This document shows positions 1-5,323 of a stretch of 8,083 bases of DNA, in pieces. Source of the stretch: Planctomycetota bacterium (GTDB lineage Bacteria > Planctomycetota > UBA1135 > GCA-002686595); assembly GCA_028823185.1 (NCBI GenBank), contig JAPKBY010000060.1:1-8083 (forward strand). The letters run 5' to 3'. Below the pieces are notes generated by a model. It made no database searches. It was not told where the DNA came from and saw nothing but the letters and a program-made list of their open reading frames with translations. Numbering within the stretch: the stretch's first letter is position 1; every line of letters begins with the position of its first letter. The position numbers and the translations under genes were made by a program.

Positions 1-543
1 CGAATAGGATTACAGCCCATAGCCATTCCGGCAGGAGTCAGCGTCGACCTTAAGGGGTCTGACGGGGTCGCCGTGAAAGGCCCCAAGGGAGAGCTCAAGA
101 TGGACTTGCGCCCTGAGGTTAGCGTCTCCGTTGCCGATGGAGTCGCCTCTGTCGAGCGCAGCGGTGCAGGTTCAGAGCGAGACGGTCGGGCCTTCCACGG
201 CATGACGAGAGCGATGCTCTCGAATATGGTCACCGGGGTTACCACTGGCTTCTCTAAGAAGTTGGAGATTCAGGGCGTCGGTTGGAACGCAAAGATGCAA
301 GGCAAGAAGCTTGTCTTGAACATTGGCTTCTGCCACCCCGTAGATATTCAGGTGCCTGCAGGCATCACGATTGAGTGTGAGAAACCCACCTTGATCAACA
401 TCAGTGGAGCAGACAAACAAGCCGTTGGCCATATTGCTGCCCGCATTAGGAAGACCCGTCCGCCGGAGCCCTACAAAGGCAAAGGCATCCGCTATGTCGG
501 CGAATACGTCAGACGTAAAGCTGGCAAGAGCTTCGGTACTTGA
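1..543 (+). CDS. rplF: Large-subunit ribosomal protein L6 (uL6), 5' end cut by window edge
   Basis: L6 binds 23S rRNA near the sarcin-ricin loop and the base of the L7/L12 stalk, where translation factors act. The frame is open from base 1 and reads RIGLQPIAIPAGV, which matches the usual L6 beginning (M-S-R-I-G), so only about two codons lie outside the window. A GTG at 73 is internal and not the start. About 180 residues are visible as the usual two tandem L6 domains. The second domain carries the family signature near the C-terminus, PEPYKGKGIRYVGEYVRRKAGKS, seen in two parts: PEPYKGKGIRY and then VRRKAGKS. The stop codon is two bases from the ATG of rplR, so the two genes are probably translationally coupled. 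This is the normal spc-operon position. The identification is secure. Confidence 0.97.
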   Translation, partial: RIGLQPIAIPAGVSVDLKGSDGVAVKGPKGELKMDLRPEVSVSVADGVASVERSGAGSERDGRAFHGMTRAMLSNMVTGVTTGFSKKLEIQGVGWNAKMQGKKLVLNIGFCHPVDIQVPAGITIECEKPTLINISGADKQAVGHIAARIRKTRPPEPYKGKGIRYVGEYVRRKAGKSFGT

Positions 544-545
544 TC

Positions 546-914
546 ATGAGAGGCATTCAATTAAAGAACGCGCAGCGAAAGCGGCGCATGCAATCAGTCC
601 GGCGCAGGATCCGGAAGCACTCAAGCCGCGTACGCCTCAGCGTATTCCGCAGCTCGAAGCATTTCTCTGCGCAGATCATCGACGACGAGCAGGGTAAGAC
701 ACTCTGCGCGATCTCGACCACAGGCAAGGAAGCCCGCGCTGCCTTGGCTGGCAAGAAGAAGAGCGAGCAAGCTGCCTTTATCGGCGGCGAGATCGCTAAG
801 CGTGCGATTGAGGCCGGCGTGAAGCAGGTCGTCTTAGATCGTGGGCCTTACAAATACCACGGACGCGTAAAGGCCTTCGGTGATGCCGCTCGGGAGGGCG
901 GTCTCGATTTCTAA
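546..914 (+). CDS. rplR: Large-subunit ribosomal protein L18 (uL18)
   Basis: L18 binds 5S rRNA and, with L5, anchors it in the central protuberance of the 50S subunit. The product is 122 residues, a normal bacterial length. A basic N-terminus (KNAQRKRRMQSVRRRIRKH) leads into the core VRLSVFRSSKHFSAQIID, and the protein ends with the family signature LDRGPYKYHGRVKAFGDAAREGGLDF, seen as DRGPYKYHGRVKA then DAAREGGL. I chose the ATG at 546. An in-frame TTG at 540 would overlap the rplF stop and add two residues, which is less likely. There is no strong Shine-Dalgarno in front of the ATG, so initiation probably depends on ribosomes that have just finished rplF, two bases upstream. Confidence 0.96.
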   Translation: MRGIQLKNAQRKRRMQSVRRRIRKHSSRVRLSVFRSSKHFSAQIIDDEQGKTLCAISTTGKEARAALAGKKKSEQAAFIGGEIAKRAIEAGVKQVVLDRGPYKYHGRVKAFGDAAREGGLDF

Positions 915-938
915 CCGGCCTATCGGTACCACAAGATC

Positions 939-1463
939 ATGAAGAAGAAGATCACATATCTCGACACCCTCGATGCAGAGGTTTACGCCAACGACCTCCA
1001 GGAGACCCTCGTCAAGGTGAACCGCTCAGCGGCCACCGTGAAAGGCGGGCGGCGATTCTCTTTCAACGCTCTCAGCGTCGTGGGCAACCGCGCAGGCGTC
1101 GTGGGATTTGGATTTGGAAAGGCTCGTCAAGTCCCCGGGGCGATCGATAAGGCAGCGAAGGATGGCCGTAAGCACCTCCAGGTCGTTCCGGTCTGCGAAG
1201 GTGGAACGATCCCCCATGAGGTGACGGGTCGCTACTGCAGTTCGACAATTCGAATGCTCGCAGCCTCACCTGGTACTGGAATTATTGCCTGCTCTGCCGT
1301 TCGCGCGGTTTGCGAGATGGCAGGTGTCACCAACGTCCTCACTAAGTCATACGGGTCGAACAACGCCATTAACTTGGTGAAAGCGACGCTCGATGCTTTG
1401 GCTCAACTGCGGACCCTCGAGAAGACAGCTGAATTGCGCGGCGTAGAGCTCAAGCGCAAATAG
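939..1463 (+). CDS. rpsE: Small-subunit ribosomal protein S5 (uS5)
   Basis: S5 sits on the solvent side of the 30S subunit near the mRNA entry channel and the S4 interface, and it affects decoding accuracy. The 174-residue product shows the double-stranded-RNA-binding-like N-terminal domain at about residues 24-88. The signature VKGGRRFSFNALSVVGN is at 34-50 and VGFGFGKARQVPGAIDKA at 55-72. The C-terminal domain covers about residues 97-165, with GRYCSSTIRMLAASPGTGI and a SYGSNNAINLVKAT segment. A 24-base gap without a convincing Shine-Dalgarno separates it from rplR. Downstream, rplO follows after only 12 bases, so the rpmD gene (L30) that lies here in Escherichia coli and Bacillus is missing. 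Confidence 0.97.
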   Translation: MKKKITYLDTLDAEVYANDLQETLVKVNRSAATVKGGRRFSFNALSVVGNRAGVVGFGFGKARQVPGAIDKAAKDGRKHLQVVPVCEGGTIPHEVTGRYCSSTIRMLAASPGTGIIACSAVRAVCEMAGVTNVLTKSYGSNNAINLVKATLDALAQLRTLEKTAELRGVELKRK

Positions 1464-1475
1464 CGGAGAACGAAT

Positions 1476-2087
1476 ATGGATCTCAAAACAGTCACAAGTA
1501 AGGGCACCAAGTACCAAACGCGCAAGCGTATCGGTCGCGGTATCGGTAGCGGAAGCGGCAAGACAAGTGGCCGTGGCCACAAGGGTCAAGGCTCACGCTC
1601 TGGTTCTTCTAGAAAGCCCGGCTTCGAGGGTGGCCAGATGCCCCTCTACAGGCGCGTTCCGAAGCGTGGCTTTACAAACGCTCGCTTCCGGACTGAGTAC
1701 ACCATCGTTAACGTTCGCGACCTCGAGGTCTTTGATGACGGTTCGGTCATCGATCTGGACGTGATCCTCGCAAGGGGTCTTACCAGTCTCGAGACTCGAC
1801 TCCTCAAGGTGTTGGGGATGGGCGAGCTGAGCAAGAAGCTCACCGTTAAGGCCCAGAAGTTCTCCAAGAGCGCCGTTGAGAAGATCACGGCTGCTGGCGG
1901 GGAGGTCATCATCCTTGGTGAACGAGGAGAGGTGGTCGACGCTGAGGGAGCACCCGAGAAGGACGCCCCCAAGGCTAAGAAAAAGGCTAAGAAGGCTCTG
2001 GTTGAAGAACCGGCCGCTGATGAGGCCGCTGTGGAAGAGTCTTCTGACGAAGTGACCGAAGAGGAGGCCGGCGAGACCGACGCCTGA
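1476..2087 (+). CDS. rplO: Large-subunit ribosomal protein L15 (uL15) with a C-terminal charged extension
   Basis: L15 is a late-assembly 50S protein that contacts several 23S rRNA domains. The glycine- and basic-rich N-terminus, with RGIGSGSGKTSGRGHKGQ at about residues 21-38 and KPGFEGGQMPLYRRVPKRGF at 47-66, is diagnostic. The folded core continues to about residue 148. Typical bacterial L15 has about 145 residues, but this one has 203. The extra 55 residues begin with a Lys/Ala stretch (KAKKKAKKA, about 166-174) and end in a strongly acidic tail (about 176-203, nearly half Asp or Glu). Such tails occur, as far as I recall, in planctomycete L15 and are probably disordered. A GGAG at 1464-1467 lies eight bases before the ATG. 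The stop is five bases before secY. Confidence 0.95.
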   Translation: MDLKTVTSKGTKYQTRKRIGRGIGSGSGKTSGRGHKGQGSRSGSSRKPGFEGGQMPLYRRVPKRGFTNARFRTEYTIVNVRDLEVFDDGSVIDLDVILARGLTSLETRLLKVLGMGELSKKLTVKAQKFSKSAVEKITAAGGEVIILGERGEVVDAEGAPEKDAPKAKKKAKKALVEEPAADEAAVEESSDEVTEEEAGETDA

Positions 2088-2092
2088 TCCCC

Positions 2093-3400
2093 GTGGAAGT
2101 ATCCTTCCGAAACATCTTCTCGATACCTGAGACGAGAGCCAAAGTCTTCACGACGATCTGGCTACTGTTGGCGTATCGCACAGGATTCCAGGTGCCGATC
2201 CCTGGGATGAGCGCAGACTTTCTGTCGGGCTCTAACACGAACCCTCTGTTCGGCTTGATGAGTGCATTCTCCGGCGGTCAACTTGGTCAAACGACCATCT
2301 TTGGCCTCGGAATCATGCCCTACATCTCGGCGTCAATCATCTTCTCCATGTTGACGAAGATCTCTCCTGCGATGGAAGCTGTCGCTAAAGAGGGCGCATC
2401 CGGCCAGAAGAAGATCAACCAGTGGACGCGACTTGCGACTGTGCCGATCGCGCTCATCCAGGCGTTCTTCGTCTACACCGGGGTGTTCATGAACAACCCG
2501 CGCATGGTCTCTCCAGGCATGCTGGACAGCCCGATCTTGCTCGGAACGGTCGTGATCGCCTCACTCATCGCCGGGGCCATGATTGTCATGTGGATCGGCG
2601 AGCTCATCACTGAGCACGGTGTGGGTAACGGCGCCTCGCTGATCATTATGGCAGGCATCATCGCATCGATGCCTCAGTCCTTCCTGACCCTCTCGGGGAC
2701 AGGCGACTTCTGGAACACCTTGCTGTTTATCGCAGGTATCTGGGGCTTGGTGGTCTTCGTCGTAGTGTTCATGCACAAAGGCGCAAGAAGGATACCCGTC
2801 CAGTATGCACGCCTGACTCGTGGTCGACGCGTCTACGGTGGCCAACGTCACTACCTACCTCTAAAGGTCAACATGGCCGGCGTTATGCCGATCATCTTCG
2901 CCTCAGTCTTGTTTGTTATCCCGGGCATCTTGTTTGGGATCATGGACTGGCAATATTTGTCGAGCATCTTCAGTGATCAGACAGGCTTCATCTATGTCTC
3001 GATCTACGTGACAATGGTTTTCACCTTCTGTTTCTTCTGGAACAGGCTGATGTTTAGGCCCGAAGAGATCGCAGACAACTTGCGAGAGCACGGCTCCTTC
3101 ATCCCAGGCATTCGCCCGGGTTCGAAGACTGCTGAGTACCTCAGCAATGTCCTCACACGCCTCACGCTGGTCGGAGCAGGCTTCTTAGCCATCGTCGCGG
3201 TAGCACCCTCCTTCATCACGAAGGGGACCCCGATGCCTCCGAGTATGCAGTACTTCCTCGGCGGGACATCTGTCCTCATCGTCGTGGGTGTCGCACTCGA
3301 CCTCGTTGACAAGCTCTCAGCTCAGCTGGCGATGCGTAATTACGAGGGGCAAATGAAAGAGGACGGCCCCGGTTGGACCAAAAAGGAGGACGAGGGCTGA
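2093..3400 (+). CDS. secY: Protein translocase channel subunit SecY
   Basis: SecY forms the central pore of the SecYEG translocon in the inner membrane, exporting preproteins and inserting membrane proteins. The 435-residue product has the family's ten hydrophobic segments. Visible landmarks are FGLGIMPYISASIIFSML (second transmembrane region), the cytoplasmic loop with ARRIPVQYARL near residues 231-241, NMAGVMPIIFAS at 260-271 starting the seventh segment, and the C5 loop SFIPGIRPGSKTAEYL near 335-350, whose Arg341 lies in the loop known to engage SecA and the ribosome. The only sensible start is GTG at 2093, reading MEVSFRNIFSIPETR. No Shine-Dalgarno is placed correctly before it, and a GAGGAGG at 2061-2067 is too far away. 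Translation is therefore probably coupled to rplO, five bases upstream. The stop overlaps the adk start by one base (TGATG). Confidence 0.97.
   Translation: MEVSFRNIFSIPETRAKVFTTIWLLLAYRTGFQVPIPGMSADFLSGSNTNPLFGLMSAFSGGQLGQTTIFGLGIMPYISASIIFSMLTKISPAMEAVAKEGASGQKKINQWTRLATVPIALIQAFFVYTGVFMNNPRMVSPGMLDSPILLGTVVIASLIAGAMIVMWIGELITEHGVGNGASLIIMAGIIASMPQSFLTLSGTGDFWNTLLFIAGIWGLVVFVVVFMHKGARRIPVQYARLTRGRRVYGGQRHYLPLKVNMAGVMPIIFASVLFVIPGILFGIMDWQYLSSIFSDQTGFIYVSIYVTMVFTFCFFWNRLMFRPEEIADNLREHGSFIPGIRPGSKTAEYLSNVLTRLTLVGAGFLAIVAVAPSFITKGTPMPPSMQYFLGGTSVLIVVGVALDLVDKLSAQLAMRNYEGQMKEDGPGWTKKEDEG
3383..3389 (+). promoter_or_regulatory. Shine-Dalgarno site for adk
   Basis: AAGGAGG lies inside the last codons of secY and ends ten bases before the ATG at 3400. 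Its position supports starting adk at 3400, overlapping the secY stop by one base, and rules against the in-frame upstream codon at 3373, which would put the site inside the reading frame. Confidence 0.75.
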
Positions 3401-4071
3401 TGACCTCAGTTGTCATCATTCTTGGCCCCCCTGGCGCAGGCAAGGGGACACAGGCGATGCGATTAGCCGTAGAACTCGGCTTACCGCACGTCTCTACAGG
3501 TGATCTGTTCAGGGAGAATATCTCCAAGAACACTCCGCTTGGTGAGCTCGCAAAGACCTACTTGGATGCCGGCAAGCTGGTGCCCGACGAGGTCGTAATC
3601 GACATGCTCTTCAGCCGTGTCGCGGCTGCTGACTGTGCGAATGGTTACATGCTTGATGGCTTCCCCCGAACCGTCGCTCAGGCTGAGGCGCTCTCTGAGC
3701 GGCTTGATTCAGATTGGAACACGCGCGCCGTTCAGCTTGATGTGCAGGACGGTGTCCTCGTCGAGCGCGTCGTTGGCCGCCTGCTCTGCCGCGATTGCGG
3801 AAACATTCACCACGAGACCTTCTCGCCTCCGGCGACTGATGGCTCGTGCGATGCCTGCTCAGGCGAACTTTACAAGCGAACGGATGATACAGCAGAGACT
3901 GTCCTTGAACGTCTCGCGGTGTATCACGGTGAGACGAGTCCTCTGATCAGCTATTACAGCGAGCGCAGCGCGCTCGAAGTTGTTGACGGAGCACGAGCGC
4001 CTGAGGAGGTCTTCGCTGATCTCCGTACGCTGCTGGTGACGAGCGAAGCCTCACAGCAGGAGGCCCGATGA
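3400..4071 (+). CDS. adk: Adenylate kinase, zinc-LID long form
   Basis: Adenylate kinase is a cytosolic enzyme catalysing ATP + AMP = 2 ADP, which balances the adenylate pool. The 223-residue product has the P-loop GPPGAGKGT at 9-17, the AMP-binding segment STGDLFRE at 32-39 and the signature MLDGFPRT at 84-91. It has a long LID domain with four cysteines in two CxxC pairs at 130/133 and 150/153. Those four cysteines are the zinc-binding arrangement known from Gram-positive and many other adenylate kinases, whereas E. coli lacks it, so a structural zinc is likely. A second Arg set (GRLL, then YKRTDD at 158-163) follows the usual pattern. The start at 3400 is set by the AAGGAGG upstream and by the conserved N-terminus. 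The secY-adk order is standard, and the stop overlaps the infA ATG by one base. Confidence 0.97.
   Translation: MTSVVIILGPPGAGKGTQAMRLAVELGLPHVSTGDLFRENISKNTPLGELAKTYLDAGKLVPDEVVIDMLFSRVAAADCANGYMLDGFPRTVAQAEALSERLDSDWNTRAVQLDVQDGVLVERVVGRLLCRDCGNIHHETFSPPATDGSCDACSGELYKRTDDTAETVLERLAVYHGETSPLISYYSERSALEVVDGARAPEEVFADLRTLLVTSEASQQEAR
4057..4063 (+). promoter_or_regulatory. Shine-Dalgarno site that decides the infA start
   Basis: CAGGAGG sits in the final codons of adk. Two ATG codons follow in the same frame, at 4068 and 4071. The spacing is four bases to the first and seven to the second. This favours 4071, which also gives the usual IF1 N-terminus MAKEE. Confidence 0.75.
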
Positions 4072-4325
4072 TGGCTAAAGAAGAGCCGATCACTGTGGAC
4101 GCCACCGTTACGGAGTCGCTACCGAACGCCCGATTTCGAGCCACCTTGGAATCAGGTCATGAGATTTTGGCCCACGTCAGCGGCAAAATGCGGATGCACT
4201 ACATCAAGATCCTTCCCGGCGATAAGATCACTGTGGAGATCTCCCCTTATGACTTAACTAAGGGGCGTATCACCTCGCGCGGAGACCGTAGACCGAGGCC
4301 GAAGAACAGGAGACGAAGACGATGA
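4071..4325 (+). CDS. infA: Translation initiation factor IF1 with arginine-rich C-terminal tail
   Basis: IF1 binds the 30S A site during initiation and works with IF2 and IF3. The 84-residue product is a single S1-type OB fold, with VDATVTESLPNARFRATLESG, HVSGKMRMHYIKILPGD and VEISPYDLTKGRIT all in the expected order. E. coli IF1 has 72 residues. Here the family's usual short ending after GRIT is replaced by a basic tail at 69-84 containing nine Arg and one Lys, ending in five consecutive Arg. The ATG at 4071 is chosen over 4068 because of the Shine-Dalgarno spacing. The start overlaps the adk stop by one base and the end overlaps rpmJ by four (ATGA). No map gene lies between adk and infA. 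Confidence 0.96.
   Translation: MAKEEPITVDATVTESLPNARFRATLESGHEILAHVSGKMRMHYIKILPGDKITVEISPYDLTKGRITSRGDRRPRPKNRRRRR
4308..4313 (+). promoter_or_regulatory. Shine-Dalgarno site for rpmJ inside the infA Arg tail
   Basis: AGGAGA ends eight bases before the rpmJ ATG at 4322. In the infA frame the same bases are Arg codons AGG and AGA, so the tail codons double as the ribosome-binding site of the next gene. Confidence 0.7.
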
Positions 4326-4441
4326 AAGTACGAAGTAGTATCAGAAGGCTCTGCATGAGCTGCAAAATCGTGCGTAGGCGAGGCGTGTTGCGGGTTATCT
4401 GCGACGCGAATCCCCGGCATAAGCAGCGACAAGGCAAGTAG
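4322..4441 (+). CDS. rpmJ: Large-subunit ribosomal protein L36 (bL36), zinc-binding type
   Basis: L36 is the smallest 50S protein and stabilises 23S rRNA near the L6 and L16 region. This 39-residue product reads MKVRSSIRRLCMSCKIVRR and continues to VICDANPRHKQRQGK, an almost canonical L36. Zinc ligands are Cys11, Cys14, Cys27 and His33, so this is the zinc-containing form rather than the cysteine-free paralogue. The ATG overlaps the infA stop by four bases (ATGA) and is served by AGGAGA at 4308-4313. Its place between infA and rpsM is the usual one. The gene is very short but the identification is firm. Confidence 0.95.
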   Translation: MKVRSSIRRLCMSCKIVRRRGVLRVICDANPRHKQRQGK

Positions 4442-4452
4442 GAATAATAAGT

Positions 4453-4509
4453 ATGACGACCGAACAATTCCGGAACTGGAGGCACGCGACGCTTAGAAGC
4501 GACGCGTAA
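4453..4509 (+). other. Possible 18-codon leader reading frame before rpsM
   Basis: An ATG at 4453 opens a frame of 18 codons, MTTEQFRNWRHATLRSDA, ending with TAA six bases before the rpsM ATG. AGGAA at 4440-4444 overlaps the rpmJ stop and lies eight bases before this ATG, which is good Shine-Dalgarno spacing. The peptide resembles nothing I recognise. If translated, it would run straight through the GGAGG and hairpin of the rpsM leader and so could affect rpsM initiation. A frame this short can also arise by chance, so this is a candidate only. Confidence 0.3.
4478..4507 (+). promoter_or_regulatory. rpsM leader: GGAGG followed by a hairpin
   Basis: GGAGG is at 4478-4482. Bases 4484-4507 then form an imperfect hairpin. 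The outer arm ACGCG (4484-4488) pairs with CGCGT (4503-4507), there is an A-A mismatch (4489/4502), and CGCT (4490-4493) pairs with AGCG (4498-4501) around a TAGA loop. The ATG follows at 4516. The linear distance from GGAGG to ATG is 33 bases, too long for initiation, but if the hairpin folds the effective spacing is about nine. No other Shine-Dalgarno is visible. Pairing was checked by hand, and the function is inferred. Confidence 0.5.
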
Positions 4510-4515
4510 TTACAT

Positions 4516-4899
4516 ATGCCCCGCGTAAACGGTGTAGATATCCCCAACGACAAGCGGCTCGACATCTCCATGACTTATGTCTATGGAGTCGGGCGCGTTA
4601 CGGCCACGAAAGTGTGCGAATTCCTCGGTTTAGACCCTGGGATGGCAGCACGCGACCTGACTGAAGAGCAGGTCACGACACTTTCCAACCACCTTTCAAA
4701 GAACTACCTCGTAGAGGGGGAGTTGCGACGATTCAACGTCAGCGCGATCAACCGCTTACGTGACATCGGCTGCTACAGAGGCTTCCGTCACCGCAGGGGT
4801 CTCCCTGTTCGAGGACAAAGAACAAAGACAAACGCTCGCTCGCGTAAAGGTCCGAAGAAGACCGTCGCTGGTAAGAAGTCTGTCAAGGGGATGAAGTAG
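4516..4899 (+). CDS. rpsM: Small-subunit ribosomal protein S13 (uS13)
   Basis: S13 lies in the 30S head, contacts the P-site tRNA through its C-terminal tail and forms bridges with the 50S subunit. The 127-residue product begins MPRVNGVDIPNDKRLDISMTYVYGVGR, with the helix-two-turn-helix core GVGRVTATKVCEFLGLDP. It carries the signature GCYRGFRHRRGLPVRGQRT around 85-103, followed by a Lys/Arg-rich tail (KTNARSRKGPKKTVAGKKSVKGMK) typical of tRNA contact. Seventy-four bases separate it from rpmJ, the longest + strand gap in the window, and the likely ribosome-binding site is separated from the ATG by a hairpin. In E. coli, S4 represses translation from the rpsM leader of the alpha operon. This leader looks different from the E. 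coli pseudoknot, so any such control here is only inference. Confidence 0.97.
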   Translation: MPRVNGVDIPNDKRLDISMTYVYGVGRVTATKVCEFLGLDPGMAARDLTEEQVTTLSNHLSKNYLVEGELRRFNVSAINRLRDIGCYRGFRHRRGLPVRGQRTKTNARSRKGPKKTVAGKKSVKGMK

Positions 4900-4919
4900 G
4901 CACACAGCCCAATTAACTC

Positions 4920-5300
4920 ATGGCTAAGACCACAAAAAAGAAAGCGAAGAAGAACGTCGTCCGAGGCGTCGCTCATGTCTTCGCATCATTTAACAACACG
5001 ATTGTCACGATCTCGGACCCTGAGGGGAACACGGTCGCGACAGGATCTTCTGGAGCGATGGGATTCAAAGGTACTCGTAAGAGCACTCCCTTTGCTGCCA
5101 TGCGTGCTGGTGAGAAGGCCGCTGTCGCGGCGATTCGAAACGGTATGAAAGAGATCAATGTTCGTATTAAGGGAGCCGGTTCGGGACGAGAGTCTTCGGT
5201 CCGCTCCATGGCAAAGGCTGGTCTGAAGATCTTATCGATCGAAGATGTCACGCCCCTCCCGCACAACGGATGCCGCGCTAAGAAGCGTAGGCGCACCTAG
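4920..5300 (+). CDS. rpsK: Small-subunit ribosomal protein S11 (uS11)
   Basis: S11 forms part of the 30S platform near the E-site mRNA and the Shine-Dalgarno helix. The product is 126 residues. It has a Lys-rich N-terminus (KTTKKKAKKNV), then VAHVFASFNNTIVTISDPEGN, SSGAMGFKGTRKSTPFAA, VRIKGAGSGRESSVRSM and the ending DVTPLPHNGCRAKKRRRT, all diagnostic of the family. The usual GCRPPK near the end reads GCRAKK here, a modest substitution in a basic tail. The gap of 20 bases after rpsM contains no convincing Shine-Dalgarno, so coupling to rpsM is likely. The alpha-operon order rpsM-rpsK-rpsD-rpoA-rplQ is fully kept. Confidence 0.97.
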   Translation: MAKTTKKKAKKNVVRGVAHVFASFNNTIVTISDPEGNTVATGSSGAMGFKGTRKSTPFAAMRAGEKAAVAAIRNGMKEINVRIKGAGSGRESSVRSMAKAGLKILSIEDVTPLPHNGCRAKKRRRT

Positions 5301-5307
5301 TAGATCC

Positions 5308-5313
5308 AGGAGA
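5308..5313 (+). promoter_or_regulatory. Shine-Dalgarno for rpsD in a small hairpin loop
   Basis: AGGAGA lies ten bases before the rpsD ATG and sets the start. Flanking AGATC (5302-5306) and GATCT (5312-5316) can form a five-bp stem whose loop and 3' arm include most of the site. The stem is short, so masking of the site would be weak. Confidence 0.6.
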
Positions 5314-5323
5314 TCTGAGTAAA

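Noticed and set aside
73..543. rplF starting at GTG 73
   Set aside because: The frame is open to base 1 and encodes the conserved L6 N-terminus RIGLQPIAIPAG, so GTG 73 is internal.
404..697. + strand reading frame across the rplF-rplR junction
   Set aside because: It overlaps two certain ribosomal-protein genes in another frame and has no family resemblance.
1719..1730. 12-base perfect palindrome GACCTCGAGGTC in rplO
   Set aside because: One or two such palindromes are expected by chance in a window of this size, and it lies in conserved coding sequence.
3373..3399. Upstream extension of adk to a start at 3373
   Set aside because: It lies within secY, contains the adk Shine-Dalgarno, and adds residues absent from the family. 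ATG 3400 fits.
3617..3946. 109-codon + strand frame inside adk
   Set aside because: It overlaps the adk core including the zinc LID, is low-complexity Ser/Arg/Leu, and is an out-of-frame shadow.
4484..4507. Hairpin before rpsM as an intrinsic terminator or attenuator
   Set aside because: No T tract follows the stem. The next bases are AATTACAT and then the ATG.
4442..4515. Promoter for a separate alpha-operon transcript
   Set aside because: AT-rich bases near 4443-4453 resemble a -10 box only loosely, and no matching -35 box at proper spacing could be supported.
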